A DNA stretch of 9,291 nt, from contig DBXM01000043.1 of the NCBI GenBank assembly GCA_002309655.1, positions 36,636 through 45,926 of the forward strand. Reading direction: 5' to 3'. A model generated the notes under the pieces. That model had not been told where the DNA came from. It saw only the letters and a program-made list of their open reading frames with translations, and did no database searches. The DNA comes from Mageeibacillus sp. UBA1212. Lineage in GTDB: Bacteria > Bacillota > Clostridia > UBA1212. Of this stretch, positions 1-6,124 are shown in pieces. Numbering within the stretch: position 1 is the first letter of the stretch; each line of letters begins with the position of its first letter. A program made the position numbers and the translations under genes.

Positions 1-252
1 TGGCTCGAACACGGCAACCGCCATTCGGCACACATCCACTCGAAGAACATCGACAATATCACCAAGTACGGCAAGGCGATCGACACCGCGATCCTCGTTA
101 AGAACGCTCCGTCCTACGCGGCCCTCGGCTTCGGCGGCGAAGGCTACTGCACGTTTACGATTGCGAGCCGCACAGGCGAGGGACTCACTTCCGCTCAGAC
201 ATTCACAAAGCGCAGACACTGCATCATGTCGGACAGCCTGTGCATCAGATAA
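1..252 (+). CDS. CoA-acylating aldehyde dehydrogenase, C-terminal end (PduP/EutE-like, partial)
   Basis: The window opens inside this gene. The 83 visible residues in frame 1 start WLEHGNRHSAHIHSKN and end SDSLCIR before TAA at 250-252. The stretch with KNAPSYAALGFGGEGYCTF, followed by TIASRTGEGLTSAQTFTKRR, is recognisable as the C-terminal part of the PduP/EutE type of aldehyde dehydrogenase found in BMCs. That family converts an aldehyde, CoA and NAD+ to acyl-CoA and NADH inside the compartment. The catalytic Cys and any encapsulation peptide lie upstream and cannot be seen. The next gene starts 14 nt downstream, so the two are very likely co-transcribed. The substrate (propionaldehyde or acetaldehyde) cannot be read from this fragment; propionaldehyde is inferred from the neighbours. 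Confidence 0.9.
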   Translation, partial: WLEHGNRHSAHIHSKNIDNITKYGKAIDTAILVKNAPSYAALGFGGEGYCTFTIASRTGEGLTSAQTFTKRRHCIMSDSLCIR

Positions 253-266
253 GGGAGGAAAAACAA

Positions 267-1487
267 ATGGACAACCAACGTGACATTCAAGAGATTGTCA
301 GGAAAGTGCTTGAGGCCATGAACAGCTCTCCGGTACGCCCCGCCTCCGGTTATACCGCGGGAGGACAGAGCGGCTCGATCCCGAAGACGGCCCACGTAGC
401 GTTCCTTACCGCTCTTGAAAAATTCGAAATCAGGGAATATCCGATCCCTGAGGTAGGCGACGACGACATTCTCGTCAAGGTCGAAGGCTGCGGCATTTGC
501 GGAACCGACGCTCACGAATTCAGAAAAGACCCGTTCAGTCTTATCCCGGTGGCTCTCGGACACGAGGGAACCGGCGAGATCGTGAAGATCGGTAAGAACG
601 TGAAGGTGGACAGCGCCGGCAAACCGGTGGGCCTCGGAGACAAGATCGTCACCTGCATGATCTTCAAAGACAACCCCGCCATTACGATGTTCGACCTCAA
701 CAAGCAGAACGTCGGCGGCGCGGACGTGTACGGACTTCTTCCGGATGACGACGTGCACCTCAACGGCTGGTTCGCGGACTACATTCTGATCCGCGGCAAG
801 CTCGGTTCCACGTTCTTCAACGTGAGCGACCTTGACCTCGACTCCAGAATTCTGATCGAGCCCTGCGCGGTACTCGTTCACGCTGTCGAGAGAGCGAAGA
901 GCACGAACATCCTGAGATTCAACTCCAAGGTGGTCGTGCAGGGTTGCGGCCCGATCGGACTCATCTGCATCGCGGTTCTCAGAACCCTCGGCATCGAGAC
1001 GATCATCGCGGTCGACGGCAACCCGCAGAGACTCCAGTTCGCGAAGAGAATGGGCGCGAAAGCATCCGTGAACTTCAGGGACCACAAGGGCATCGAAGAG
1101 CTTGCGAAAGCGGTCAAGGAAGCCTGCGGCGGACAGCTGGCTGACTTCGCGTTCCAGTGCACCGGCGCTCCCGGAGGCCATTCCAACATCTACAAGTTCA
1201 TCCGCAACGGCGGCGGCCTTTGCGAGCTGGGCTTCTTCATCAACGGCGGCGACGCGACCATCAACCCGCACTTCGACATCTGCTCGAAGGAGATCACGAT
1301 CGTGGGATCCTGGGTCTACACACTCAGAGATTACGCGACCACGTTCGACTTCCTCAAGAGGGCGCAGGCAATCGGGCTTCCCATCAAGGAGCTCATCACG
1401 CACAAGTTCCCGCTTGACCAGATCAACGAGGCGATGGGCGTGAACGTGAGACAGGAAGGTCTCAAGATCGCGATCGTCAACAAATAA
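267..1487 (+). CDS. Zn-type (MDR) alcohol dehydrogenase with N-terminal BMC encapsulation peptide
   Basis: A 406-aa medium-chain dehydrogenase. The ATG at 267 follows AGGGAGG (252-258) with 8-nt spacing. An in-frame ATG at 240 lies inside the upstream gene and has no such site. Residues 5-18 (RDIQEIVRKVLEAM) form a short amphipathic helix of the type that targets enzymes into BMCs. A flexible Gly/Ser/Pro linker runs to about residue 43. The catalytic domain has GCGICGTDAHEF with Cys78 as probable zinc ligand, then GHEGTGE with His99 and Glu100. A Rossmann motif GCGPIG lies at 226-231, and Asp250 at the end of the second strand predicts NAD(H) use. The usual four-Cys structural-zinc loop is absent: the region after VTCMIFKDN has no CxxCxxC. 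The likely role is reducing the compartment aldehyde to alcohol to regenerate NAD+ for the neighbouring aldehyde dehydrogenase. Aldehyde identity is inferred. Confidence 0.9.
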   Translation: MDNQRDIQEIVRKVLEAMNSSPVRPASGYTAGGQSGSIPKTAHVAFLTALEKFEIREYPIPEVGDDDILVKVEGCGICGTDAHEFRKDPFSLIPVALGHEGTGEIVKIGKNVKVDSAGKPVGLGDKIVTCMIFKDNPAITMFDLNKQNVGGADVYGLLPDDDVHLNGWFADYILIRGKLGSTFFNVSDLDLDSRILIEPCAVLVHAVERAKSTNILRFNSKVVVQGCGPIGLICIAVLRTLGIETIIAVDGNPQRLQFAKRMGAKASVNFRDHKGIEELAKAVKEACGGQLADFAFQCTGAPGGHSNIYKFIRNGGGLCELGFFINGGDATINPHFDICSKEITIVGSWVYTLRDYATTFDFLKRAQAIGLPIKELITHKFPLDQINEAMGVNVRQEGLKIAIVNK

Positions 1488-1500
1488 CCGGCACGGAAAT

Positions 1501-1530
1501 GCAGATTTAATGCTCTTTACGCAAGCGGCG
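1501..1530 (+). repeat. Short degenerate copy of the repeat found at 6681 onward
   Basis: The first 23 nt (starting GCAGATT, then GCTCTTTACGCA after four mismatches) match 6681-6703 at 19 of 23 positions. The copy sits just after the alcohol dehydrogenase stop, in a 219-nt gap before the first shell gene. A small inverted repeat follows: AACAG TTG CTGTT at 1531-1543, nested against GATTTAA (1504-1510) and TTAAATC (1542-1548). This suggests an intergenic repeat family within the operon, here reduced to its first part. Confidence 0.5.
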
Positions 1531-1706
1531 AACAGTTGCTGTTAAATCGGCATTCCCTTAAAAAGGCCGGCTGACATTGGATGAGCGGCAGAGCGCCGCA
1601 GGGGTCATTCCCGAAGCGCACGCTGCAGAAAATAACGATACTCCCGACAGAAAGCGGCAGGCGCCGCGGGGAGGAAAGAATTAAAATCCCGGAGAGTTTT
1701 ACTGAA

Positions 1707-2021
1707 ATGGCAGAAGCAGTTGGATTTGTGGAAGTATACGGACTGGTCGCGGCGTTCGTTGCGGGAGACGCCGGATGCAAGGCGGCCAACGTACATATGG
1801 AGGTTTTCGACAGAAACAAACCGGCTCACCCGGAAAAGCTGAAGGTGCCTCTTATCGTTTTGGTGAAATTCCGAGGGGACGTCGCCGCGGTTCAGGCTGC
1901 GGTCGAGGCGGCAGTCGAGGCGGCCGAAAAGGTCTCGGGAGTGGTTACGTCTTATATAATAGCGAACCCGGAACCCGGAACCGAGAAGATGCTGAAGCTC
2001 AGCGGACTCGACAAGAGTTAG
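1707..2021 (+). CDS. BMC-H shell protein with loop insertion and non-canonical pore
   Basis: A 104-aa single BMC domain (Pfam00936 type). The ATG at 1707 is preceded by GGAGAG (1691-1696). The domain starts at MAEAVGFVEVYG, so the open frame upstream (ATG 1581) is judged untranslated. The first helix GDAGCKAANV and the strand VLVKFRGDVAAVQAAVEAA are typical of shell hexamers. Between them, residues 35-47 (DRNKPAHPEKLKV) replace the usual short turn, and the GSG pore tripeptide is missing. The C-terminus, with IIANPEPGTEKML, matches the family's usual ending. This is probably a specialised hexamer with altered pore or surface, expressed with the other shell genes. Similar long-loop BMC-H proteins are, from memory, common in glycyl-radical loci. 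Ligand unknown. Confidence 0.85.
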   Translation: MAEAVGFVEVYGLVAAFVAGDAGCKAANVHMEVFDRNKPAHPEKLKVPLIVLVKFRGDVAAVQAAVEAAVEAAEKVSGVVTSYIIANPEPGTEKMLKLSGLDKS

Positions 2022-2157
2022 CCTGTAGGAGCGGGGCGGCGGTAAGGCAATGTGATTTTATTTGGGCAAGCTGAACGGCGGGAAACATTCATGATACGCC
2101 TGAACGCAAAGCCCGGTAGCGTGAAAACATCTTTAAAATCTTATGGAGGTAAATATT

Positions 2158-2439
2158 ATGATCGTTCAGGAAGCATTGGGCATGGTTGAGACCAGAGGTC
2201 TTACAGCGGCTATCGAAGCGGCCGACGCAATGGTTAAAGCGGCAGAGGTCACTCTCATCGGCACCGAGAAGATCGGTTCCGGACTCGTTACCGTCATGGT
2301 AAGAGGCGACGTCGCTGCAGTTAAAGCGGCAACCGAAGTCGGCGCCGCGAACGCAGGCAAACTCGGCGAGCTCGTAGCGGTTCATGTTATTCCGAGACCG
2401 CACAACGACGTAGAGAAGATCCTTCCCCAGGCGAAATAA
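2158..2439 (+). CDS. Canonical BMC-H shell hexamer (PduA/EutM-like)
   Basis: A 93-aa protein of standard length for a facet-forming hexamer. The ATG at 2158 follows TGGAGG (2144-2149) with 8-nt spacing; the in-frame ATG at 2143 overlaps that ribosome site and is rejected. Visible landmarks are EALGMVETRG at 5-14, the pore segment KIGSGLVT at 38-45, RGDVAAVKAA after it, and the edge motif HVIPRPHNDVEKILP near the C-terminus. Six copies should form a flat tile with a small polar pore lined by the GSG segment. Compared without their initial residues, it matches 76 of 91 positions of the protein at 3041-3319, so the two are recent duplicates. It is likely one of the most abundant shell components. 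No sign of truncation. Confidence 0.95.
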   Translation: MIVQEALGMVETRGLTAAIEAADAMVKAAEVTLIGTEKIGSGLVTVMVRGDVAAVKAATEVGAANAGKLGELVAVHVIPRPHNDVEKILPQAK

Positions 2440-2547
2440 TTCATGAGGCGCCGGGTAAACCGGCATTTCAAAGACGTCAAGGGACAGGGCCGTCGCGATA
2501 TCACGGTCGGATTTAAAAAGGGCGGCAGCTCTTAAGAATCATGCTTC

Positions 2548-2568
2548 GCTCCGCGGATCACGCGGGGC
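2548..2568 (+). other. GC-rich hairpin between shell genes
   Basis: GCTCCGCG (2548-2555), loop GATCA, and CGCGGGGC (2561-2568) can form an 8-bp stem with one G-U pair. No T-run follows, so it is not a standard terminator. It lies in the 171-nt gap between two BMC-H genes and could act as an mRNA processing or stabilising element that sets shell stoichiometry. That role is inference. Confidence 0.35.
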
Positions 2569-2610
2569 GGGCGGAACTTAAAAGTGTTTCTCAGGGAGGA
2601 ACGGTAGAAA

Positions 2611-2898
2611 ATGGAGTCATTGGGATTTATCGAGGTCAGAGGCGTAACTGCCGCGATCGACGCGCTTGACATAATGTGCAAAACCGCAAACGTCAGGTTC
2701 GTCACGTGGGAGCGCAGACTCGGCGGCTGGCTTGTCACAATCGTAATAGAGGGAACGGTCTCGGCCGTCACCGAAGCAGTGGAAGCCGCGAACGCGCGAA
2801 GCCTCGTCAAACCCTGCGCGCACGCCGTTATCGCCAACCCCCACGAGGAGACCGCCAGAATGGTTGCTATAAGCGCCAGCAGACTTAAGAAGGTGTGA
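2611..2898 (+). CDS. BMC-H shell protein with Arg/Trp pore (RRLGGW)
   Basis: A 95-aa single BMC domain. The start ATG 2611 has AGGGAGG at 2593-2599 (11-nt spacing). The fold is shown by ESLGFIEVRGVTAAIDALD, the strand LVTIVIEGTVSAVTEAVEAA and the ending HAVIANPHEETARM. The pore segment is RRLGGWLVT (35-43): GG-Trp replaces the usual GSG and two Arg precede it, predicting a bulkier and more positive pore than in the canonical paralogues on either side. Such a hexamer could favour anionic metabolites or restrict flow; this is inference. The stop is 4 nt before the next start, and its last codons (AAGAAGGTG) provide the ribosome site for the next gene, so the two are translationally coupled. Confidence 0.9.
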   Translation: MESLGFIEVRGVTAAIDALDIMCKTANVRFVTWERRLGGWLVTIVIEGTVSAVTEAVEAANARSLVKPCAHAVIANPHEETARMVAISASRLKKV

Positions 2899-2902
2899 CA
2901 TT

Positions 2903-3319
2903 ATGGCACAGACAAAGAAAACACCTGCAAACGGCGCGCCGAAGGCTGACGAAAAGAAGCCGGCGGCCCCGAAGGTAAAAGAAGTTAAAACTGAATCCGC
3001 GGGCAGCGGAAATGTTGAAAGAATCAAGGAGGAAAAGAAAATGGTACAACAGGCTTTAGGTATGGTTGAGACGAGAGGTCTTACAGCGGCAATCGAAGCG
3101 GCGGATGCAATGCTCAAGGCAGCGAACGTTGAACTCGTCGGCACCGAGAAGATCGGTTCCGGACTCGTTACCGTTATGGTAAGAGGCGACGTCGGCGCAG
3201 TCAAGTCCGCGGTTGAAGCGGGCGGCGCAAACGCAGCCAAGCTGGGCGAACTCGTAGCTACCCACGTAATCCCCAGACCTCACAACGACGTAGAGAGAAT
3301 TCTTCCCGTTCTGAAGTAA
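2903..3319 (+). CDS. BMC-H shell protein with 46-aa basic N-terminal extension and probable internal second start
   Basis: The long form is 138 aa. Its ATG at 2903 lies 4 nt after the previous stop, with AAGAAGGTG upstream. Residues 1-46 are low-complexity, with 11 Lys, 4 Pro, 7 Ala and 6 Glu, and are probably disordered. A complete canonical BMC-H domain follows: MVQQALGMVETRG from residue 47, pore KIGSG at 83-87, and ending HVIPRPHNDVERILP. ATG 3041 (residue 47) has its own AAGGAGG at 3026-3032 with 8-nt spacing, giving a normal 92-aa hexamer subunit. Both sites look usable, so long and short forms are expected, as known for PduB/PduB' of the Pdu compartment. In BMC-H hexamers of known structure the termini lie on the concave, cytosolic face, so the tail probably points outward. 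It could alternatively bind cargo or other shell parts. Confidence 0.88.
   Translation: MAQTKKTPANGAPKADEKKPAAPKVKEVKTESAGSGNVERIKEEKKMVQQALGMVETRGLTAAIEAADAMLKAANVELVGTEKIGSGLVTVMVRGDVGAVKSAVEAGGANAAKLGELVATHVIPRPHNDVERILPVLK
3026..3032 (+). promoter_or_regulatory. Internal ribosome binding site for the short shell isoform
   Basis: AAGGAGG, 8 nt before ATG 3041, inside the coding frame that begins at 2903. It is one of the best ribosome sites in the window and stronger than the one serving 2903. The sequence also encodes Lys-Glu-Glu of the extension, so the coding and signal functions overlap. Confidence 0.7.
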
Positions 3320-3586
3320 TTTTTCCGTACGGCAGAAGCGGTAAAAGCGCGTTCGCGGCACGTTCCTTATATTAAAAAAGGGGGAAGTGCGCCCGCAACA
3401 GACTTTTTGCCGCGAAAACACGGAATGCTCCCGCGACTCCTTTGAACGGCGTCCGCAGGTCCGCGTGTTCGCAGAGAGACAGAGCGACAGAGCGGATGCC
3501 GGGGAGCGCGGAGCGGGGATTATCGGCGGGAGCCGGGGCTGTGAATATTCATGAAGCGGCCGGCGGTTCCCAAAAGGCGGAGAACT

Positions 3587-4228
3587 ATGGATCAGTCAGT
3601 AGAGCAAATCACAAGAGCGGTGCTTGAAATACTCGGGCAGAATAACGAACACGGCTTCAACGTTCCTGTCGGCGTTTCGGCGCGTCATATTCATCTCACT
3701 CAGGAGCACGTCGAAAGGCTTTTCGGTGAAGGATATCAGCTCACGAAAAAGAAGGATCTCATGGGCGGGCAGTTTGCGTCCAACGAGCTCGTCACGATCG
3801 TCGGCGTAAAGCTGAGAGCGATCGAAAACGTGCGCGTTCTCGGACCCTGCAGAAGCAAGTCCCAGGTCGAGATCTCTCAGACCGACGCGATCAAGCTGGG
3901 CATCAAGGCGCCGATCAGGCTTTCCGGAAATCTCTCCGGCAGCGCATCGATCGCCGTCGTGGGGCCGAAGGGCGTTATCTACCTTGACGAGGGGTGCATT
4001 ATCGCGGAGCGCCACATTCACATGACGCCGCGCGACGCGGAGCTCGCGGGAGTGAAGCACGGGGACGTGGTCTCGGTGAAGTTCAACAACGAGAGAGGAA
4101 CGATTTTCAACAACGTTTCGATCCGCGTAGACCCTTCGTACTCGCTTGAGATGCACATCGACACCGACGAGGCGAACGCCTCGAAGATCAAGACCGGCGA
4201 CGTCGGTATGATTATTAAACAGAACTAA
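3587..4228 (+). CDS. pduL: PduL-type phosphotransacylase with N-terminal encapsulation helix
   Basis: A 213-aa enzyme converting acyl-CoA and phosphate to acyl-phosphate and CoA, recycling CoA inside the compartment and feeding ATP formation by a kinase. The ATG at 3587 follows AGGCGGAG; the in-frame ATG at 3551 lacks a clear ribosome site. Residues 2-17 (DQSVEQITRAVLEILG) are an encapsulation helix resembling that of the alcohol dehydrogenase at 267. The paired PduL barrels show VSARHIHLT (His34, His36), LGPCRSKSQVEI, AERHIHMTP (His143, His145) and MHIDTDEAN (His190). These histidines match the family's zinc ligands. Length is usual for the BMC form. The 267-nt gap before it shows no gene. 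The next gene starts 12 nt after the stop. Propionyl-phosphate is the inferred product. Confidence 0.95.
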   Translation: MDQSVEQITRAVLEILGQNNEHGFNVPVGVSARHIHLTQEHVERLFGEGYQLTKKKDLMGGQFASNELVTIVGVKLRAIENVRVLGPCRSKSQVEISQTDAIKLGIKAPIRLSGNLSGSASIAVVGPKGVIYLDEGCIIAERHIHMTPRDAELAGVKHGDVVSVKFNNERGTIFNNVSIRVDPSYSLEMHIDTDEANASKIKTGDVGMIIKQN

Positions 4229-4240
4229 ACGGGTGGTTTT

Positions 4241-4504
4241 ATGCTGGTAGGAAGAGTGGTTGGCAGCGTCGTTGCCACGAGAAAAAACGAAAATCTTATA
4301 GGCAATAAGTTCATGATCATCGAGCCCATGGAGAGCATGGCCGACAAGAAGAGAATTGTTGCCATCGACAACGTCGGAGCCGGCATAGGCGAGATCGTGC
4401 TTGTCGCAGAGGGAAGCGCGGCCAGAATCGGCTGCGGTCTTGTCAACTGTCCTATCGACGCCGCGATAGTAGGTATCGTCGACGACAGCATAGGACTGGA
4501 ATAA
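4241..4504 (+). CDS. BMC-P vertex pentamer (EutN/CcmL/PduN family)
   Basis: An 87-aa protein of normal length for the pentameric vertex family. ATG 4241 is preceded by GGGTGG (4231-4236) and lies 12 nt after the pduL stop, suggesting coupled translation. The start MLVGRVVGSVVATRKNE, the central LIGNKFMIIEP, the AIDNVGAGIGEIVLV segment and the end CPIDAAIVGIVDDSIGLE are typical of this oligonucleotide-binding-like fold. Five copies cap each of the twelve vertices and close the shell. It is the only pentamer gene in the window. A strong hairpin follows the stop, which would suit a step-down in expression after it. Function in closure is family knowledge; nothing unusual is seen in the sequence. 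Confidence 0.95.
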   Translation: MLVGRVVGSVVATRKNENLIGNKFMIIEPMESMADKKRIVAIDNVGAGIGEIVLVAEGSAARIGCGLVNCPIDAAIVGIVDDSIGLE

Positions 4505-4511
4505 GGACGAA

Positions 4512-4548
4512 CGCCGCCCGCCCGTTTAATAGCGGAGGGCGGGCGGCG
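4512..4548 (+). terminator. Perfect 12-bp GC hairpin after the pentamer gene (weak terminator or attenuator)
   Basis: CGCCGCCCGCCC (4512-4523) and GGGCGGGCGGCG (4537-4548) pair perfectly around a 13-nt loop. There is no T-run directly behind the stem; the nearest is CTTTT around 4562. Full Rho-independent termination is therefore doubtful, but pausing, partial termination or 3'-end protection of the shell mRNA is likely. It splits the operon into a shell half and an electron-transfer half. Confidence 0.5.
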
Positions 4549-4671
4549 CGTCCCTTGATAACTTTTACCGCAGAAAAGGCATTCACGCCAAATGCGCGGC
4601 AACTTCGCGCCAGGCGAGCGGCATTTTGCGCAGGAGTGACCTGTAAAAGCGGCAGAAAGAGACATTGATTT

Positions 4672-6012
4672 ATGGAACTGTCAAGGCTTATCGAAATACT
4701 TCGGAGCAACGGCATCGTCGGCTGCGGCGGAGCGGGATTCCCGTCCCATGCGAAGCTCAACAAATCGGCTGATACGATTATTCTTAACTGCGCCGAGTGC
4801 GAGCCTCTTCTCAAGCTGCACCGCCAGGTCATGGAGAAGTACGCTTACGAGATCATGACCGCGCTTGAGGACGTCGCCGATGCGCTTGAGGTTTCGAATG
4901 TCATTATCGCGATCAAGCAGTCGTACGGACGTGCGGTGGAGGCGATCACGGCGAATCTTTCGTCGTTCCGCCACATCAAGATCGGGCTTCTTCCCGAGAT
5001 CTACCCGGCCGGCGACGAGGTCGTGACCATTTACGAGACAACAGGCAGAGTCGTGCCGCCCGGAAGCATTCCGATCGCGGTGGGGTGCGTTGTTTACAAC
5101 GTAGAGACGATGCTTAACATATATAACGCGGTCCACGCGGACACGCCTGTTACCGAAAAGTTCGTGACCGTTTGCGGCGAGGTCAGAAACCCCGTCACGC
5201 TCAAGGTCCCGCTCGGAGTTACTTTCGCGGAGCTCGTTGAGGCGGCCGGCGGCGCGACGATCGAAAATCCGGTCTACCTCTGCGGCGGACCCATGATGGG
5301 CACGCTCACCGGACCCGACGGAGTTGTGACGAAGACGACGAGCAGCATCATTCTTCTCCCGGAAAACTCCTACGTCGTGACGCACCACAGACCGAACATC
5401 AAGCTCCAGTTCAGAAGGGCGAAAGCCGTCTGCTGCAACTGCCACATGTGTTCGGACCTCTGCCCGCGCCACCTTCTCGGCGAGCCGATATCACCGGCCG
5501 ACTTTATGACCGCCGGCGTCAGCCTCAGATCGGACAACGTGAAACCGTTCCTCGGGACGCTTTACTGCTGCGGCTGCGGCGTCTGCGAGATGTACGCCTG
5601 CCCTCAGGGCCTCTCGCCGAAAACGCTCATCAATGAGTACAAGGCGGGCCTCAGGAAGCACGGCGTCGCGATGGCGGGACAGGCGGAGCTGAAACCGGTT
5701 TCCGCGACCAGACCGCACAGAATGCTCTCGAAGGAGAGGCTTACCGCGAGGCTCGGACTTTCCAGGTACGACCTGCCGGCGCCGCTCACCGAGACAGGGA
5801 CGAAATTCACGCGCCTGCGCCTGAAGCTCTCGCAGCACATCGGCGTACCGTGCGTTCCTTCGGTTCAGGCCGGCGACACGGTCACAAAGAACCAGCTTAT
5901 AGCGGCAACGCCCGCAACCAGCCTCGGAGTGGCGCTTCACTCCCCGGTTGACGGAATCGTCGAGAGCGTTACCGACAGTGAGATTATTATTTCCGCGCGC
6001 CGCGGCTTTTAA
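4672..6012 (+). CDS. pduS: PduS-like RnfC-family flavin/iron-sulfur electron-transfer protein
   Basis: A 446-aa protein of usual PduS length. Domains in order: a glycine-rich motif GCGGAGFP at 17-24 and the flavin/NAD-binding (complex I 51-kDa-like) domain with EIYPAGDE; an SLBB segment at about 163-210; two 4Fe-4S sites; and a C-terminal barrel-sandwich domain at about 388-440. The first cluster uses Cys254, 257, 260 and 264, the second Cys299, 302, 305 and 310, each followed by Pro. Salmonella PduS is a flavoprotein reported to reduce cobalamin with NADH and to bind PduT. If this locus uses a glycyl-radical dehydratase, cobalamin reduction is not needed, and the protein may instead oxidise NADH and pass electrons through the shell. 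The ribosome site is weak (AAAGAGA), so expression may be low. No membrane segment is seen. Confidence 0.92.
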   Translation: MELSRLIEILRSNGIVGCGGAGFPSHAKLNKSADTIILNCAECEPLLKLHRQVMEKYAYEIMTALEDVADALEVSNVIIAIKQSYGRAVEAITANLSSFRHIKIGLLPEIYPAGDEVVTIYETTGRVVPPGSIPIAVGCVVYNVETMLNIYNAVHADTPVTEKFVTVCGEVRNPVTLKVPLGVTFAELVEAAGGATIENPVYLCGGPMMGTLTGPDGVVTKTTSSIILLPENSYVVTHHRPNIKLQFRRAKAVCCNCHMCSDLCPRHLLGEPISPADFMTAGVSLRSDNVKPFLGTLYCCGCGVCEMYACPQGLSPKTLINEYKAGLRKHGVAMAGQAELKPVSATRPHRMLSKERLTARLGLSRYDLPAPLTETGTKFTRLRLKLSQHIGVPCVPSVQAGDTVTKNQLIAATPATSLGVALHSPVDGIVESVTDSEIIISARRGF

Positions 6013-6033
6013 GGCGACGGTTTCGCGGTTATT

Positions 6034-6047
6034 TCCGGAATTCCGGA
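6034..6047. promoter_or_regulatory. 14-bp perfect palindrome upstream of the pduT-like gene
   Basis: TCCGGAATTCCGGA reads the same on both strands, and a third half-site TTCCGGA begins shortly after. It lies in the 112-nt gap between the pduS-like and pduT-like genes. It could be a protein site or a chance GC-rich palindrome; no matching copy was noticed upstream of other genes. Confidence 0.3.
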
Positions 6048-6124
6048 CTTCCGGAGCCTGCCGAAACTTCCTTGCGGCGGCCGGAAAATGATTTGTTCGC
6101 AATATACGAAAGGTGAAAACCGGT

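Noticed and set aside
195..1403. Long minus-strand open frame opposite the alcohol dehydrogenase
   Set aside because: It has no recognisable domain, is rich in Arg, Asp and Val as expected from the reverse of GC-rich codons, and lies fully over a well-supported gene.
1581..1706. N-terminal extension of the first shell protein from ATG 1581
   Set aside because: No clear ribosome site at 1581, the residues are Arg-rich without helix pattern, and the BMC domain begins normally at 1707 behind GGAGAG.
2440..2464. Terminator after the canonical BMC-H gene
   Set aside because: Only a 5-bp GCCGG/CCGGC stem without a T-run; too weak to call.
3551..3586. Upstream start for pduL
   Set aside because: Adds a basic stretch before a typical encapsulation helix and lacks a ribosome site; 3587 is better supported.
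3320..3586. Promoter or RNA gene before pduL
   Set aside because: A TTATATTA-like A/T patch (about 3366) and a TGAATATTCA palindrome (3542-3551) were seen, but no convincing -35/-10 pair or RNA fold.
4681..5472. Minus-strand open frame opposite pduS
   Set aside because: Arg/Asp-rich antisense shadow with no motif; the plus strand carries clear cluster and glycine-rich motifs.
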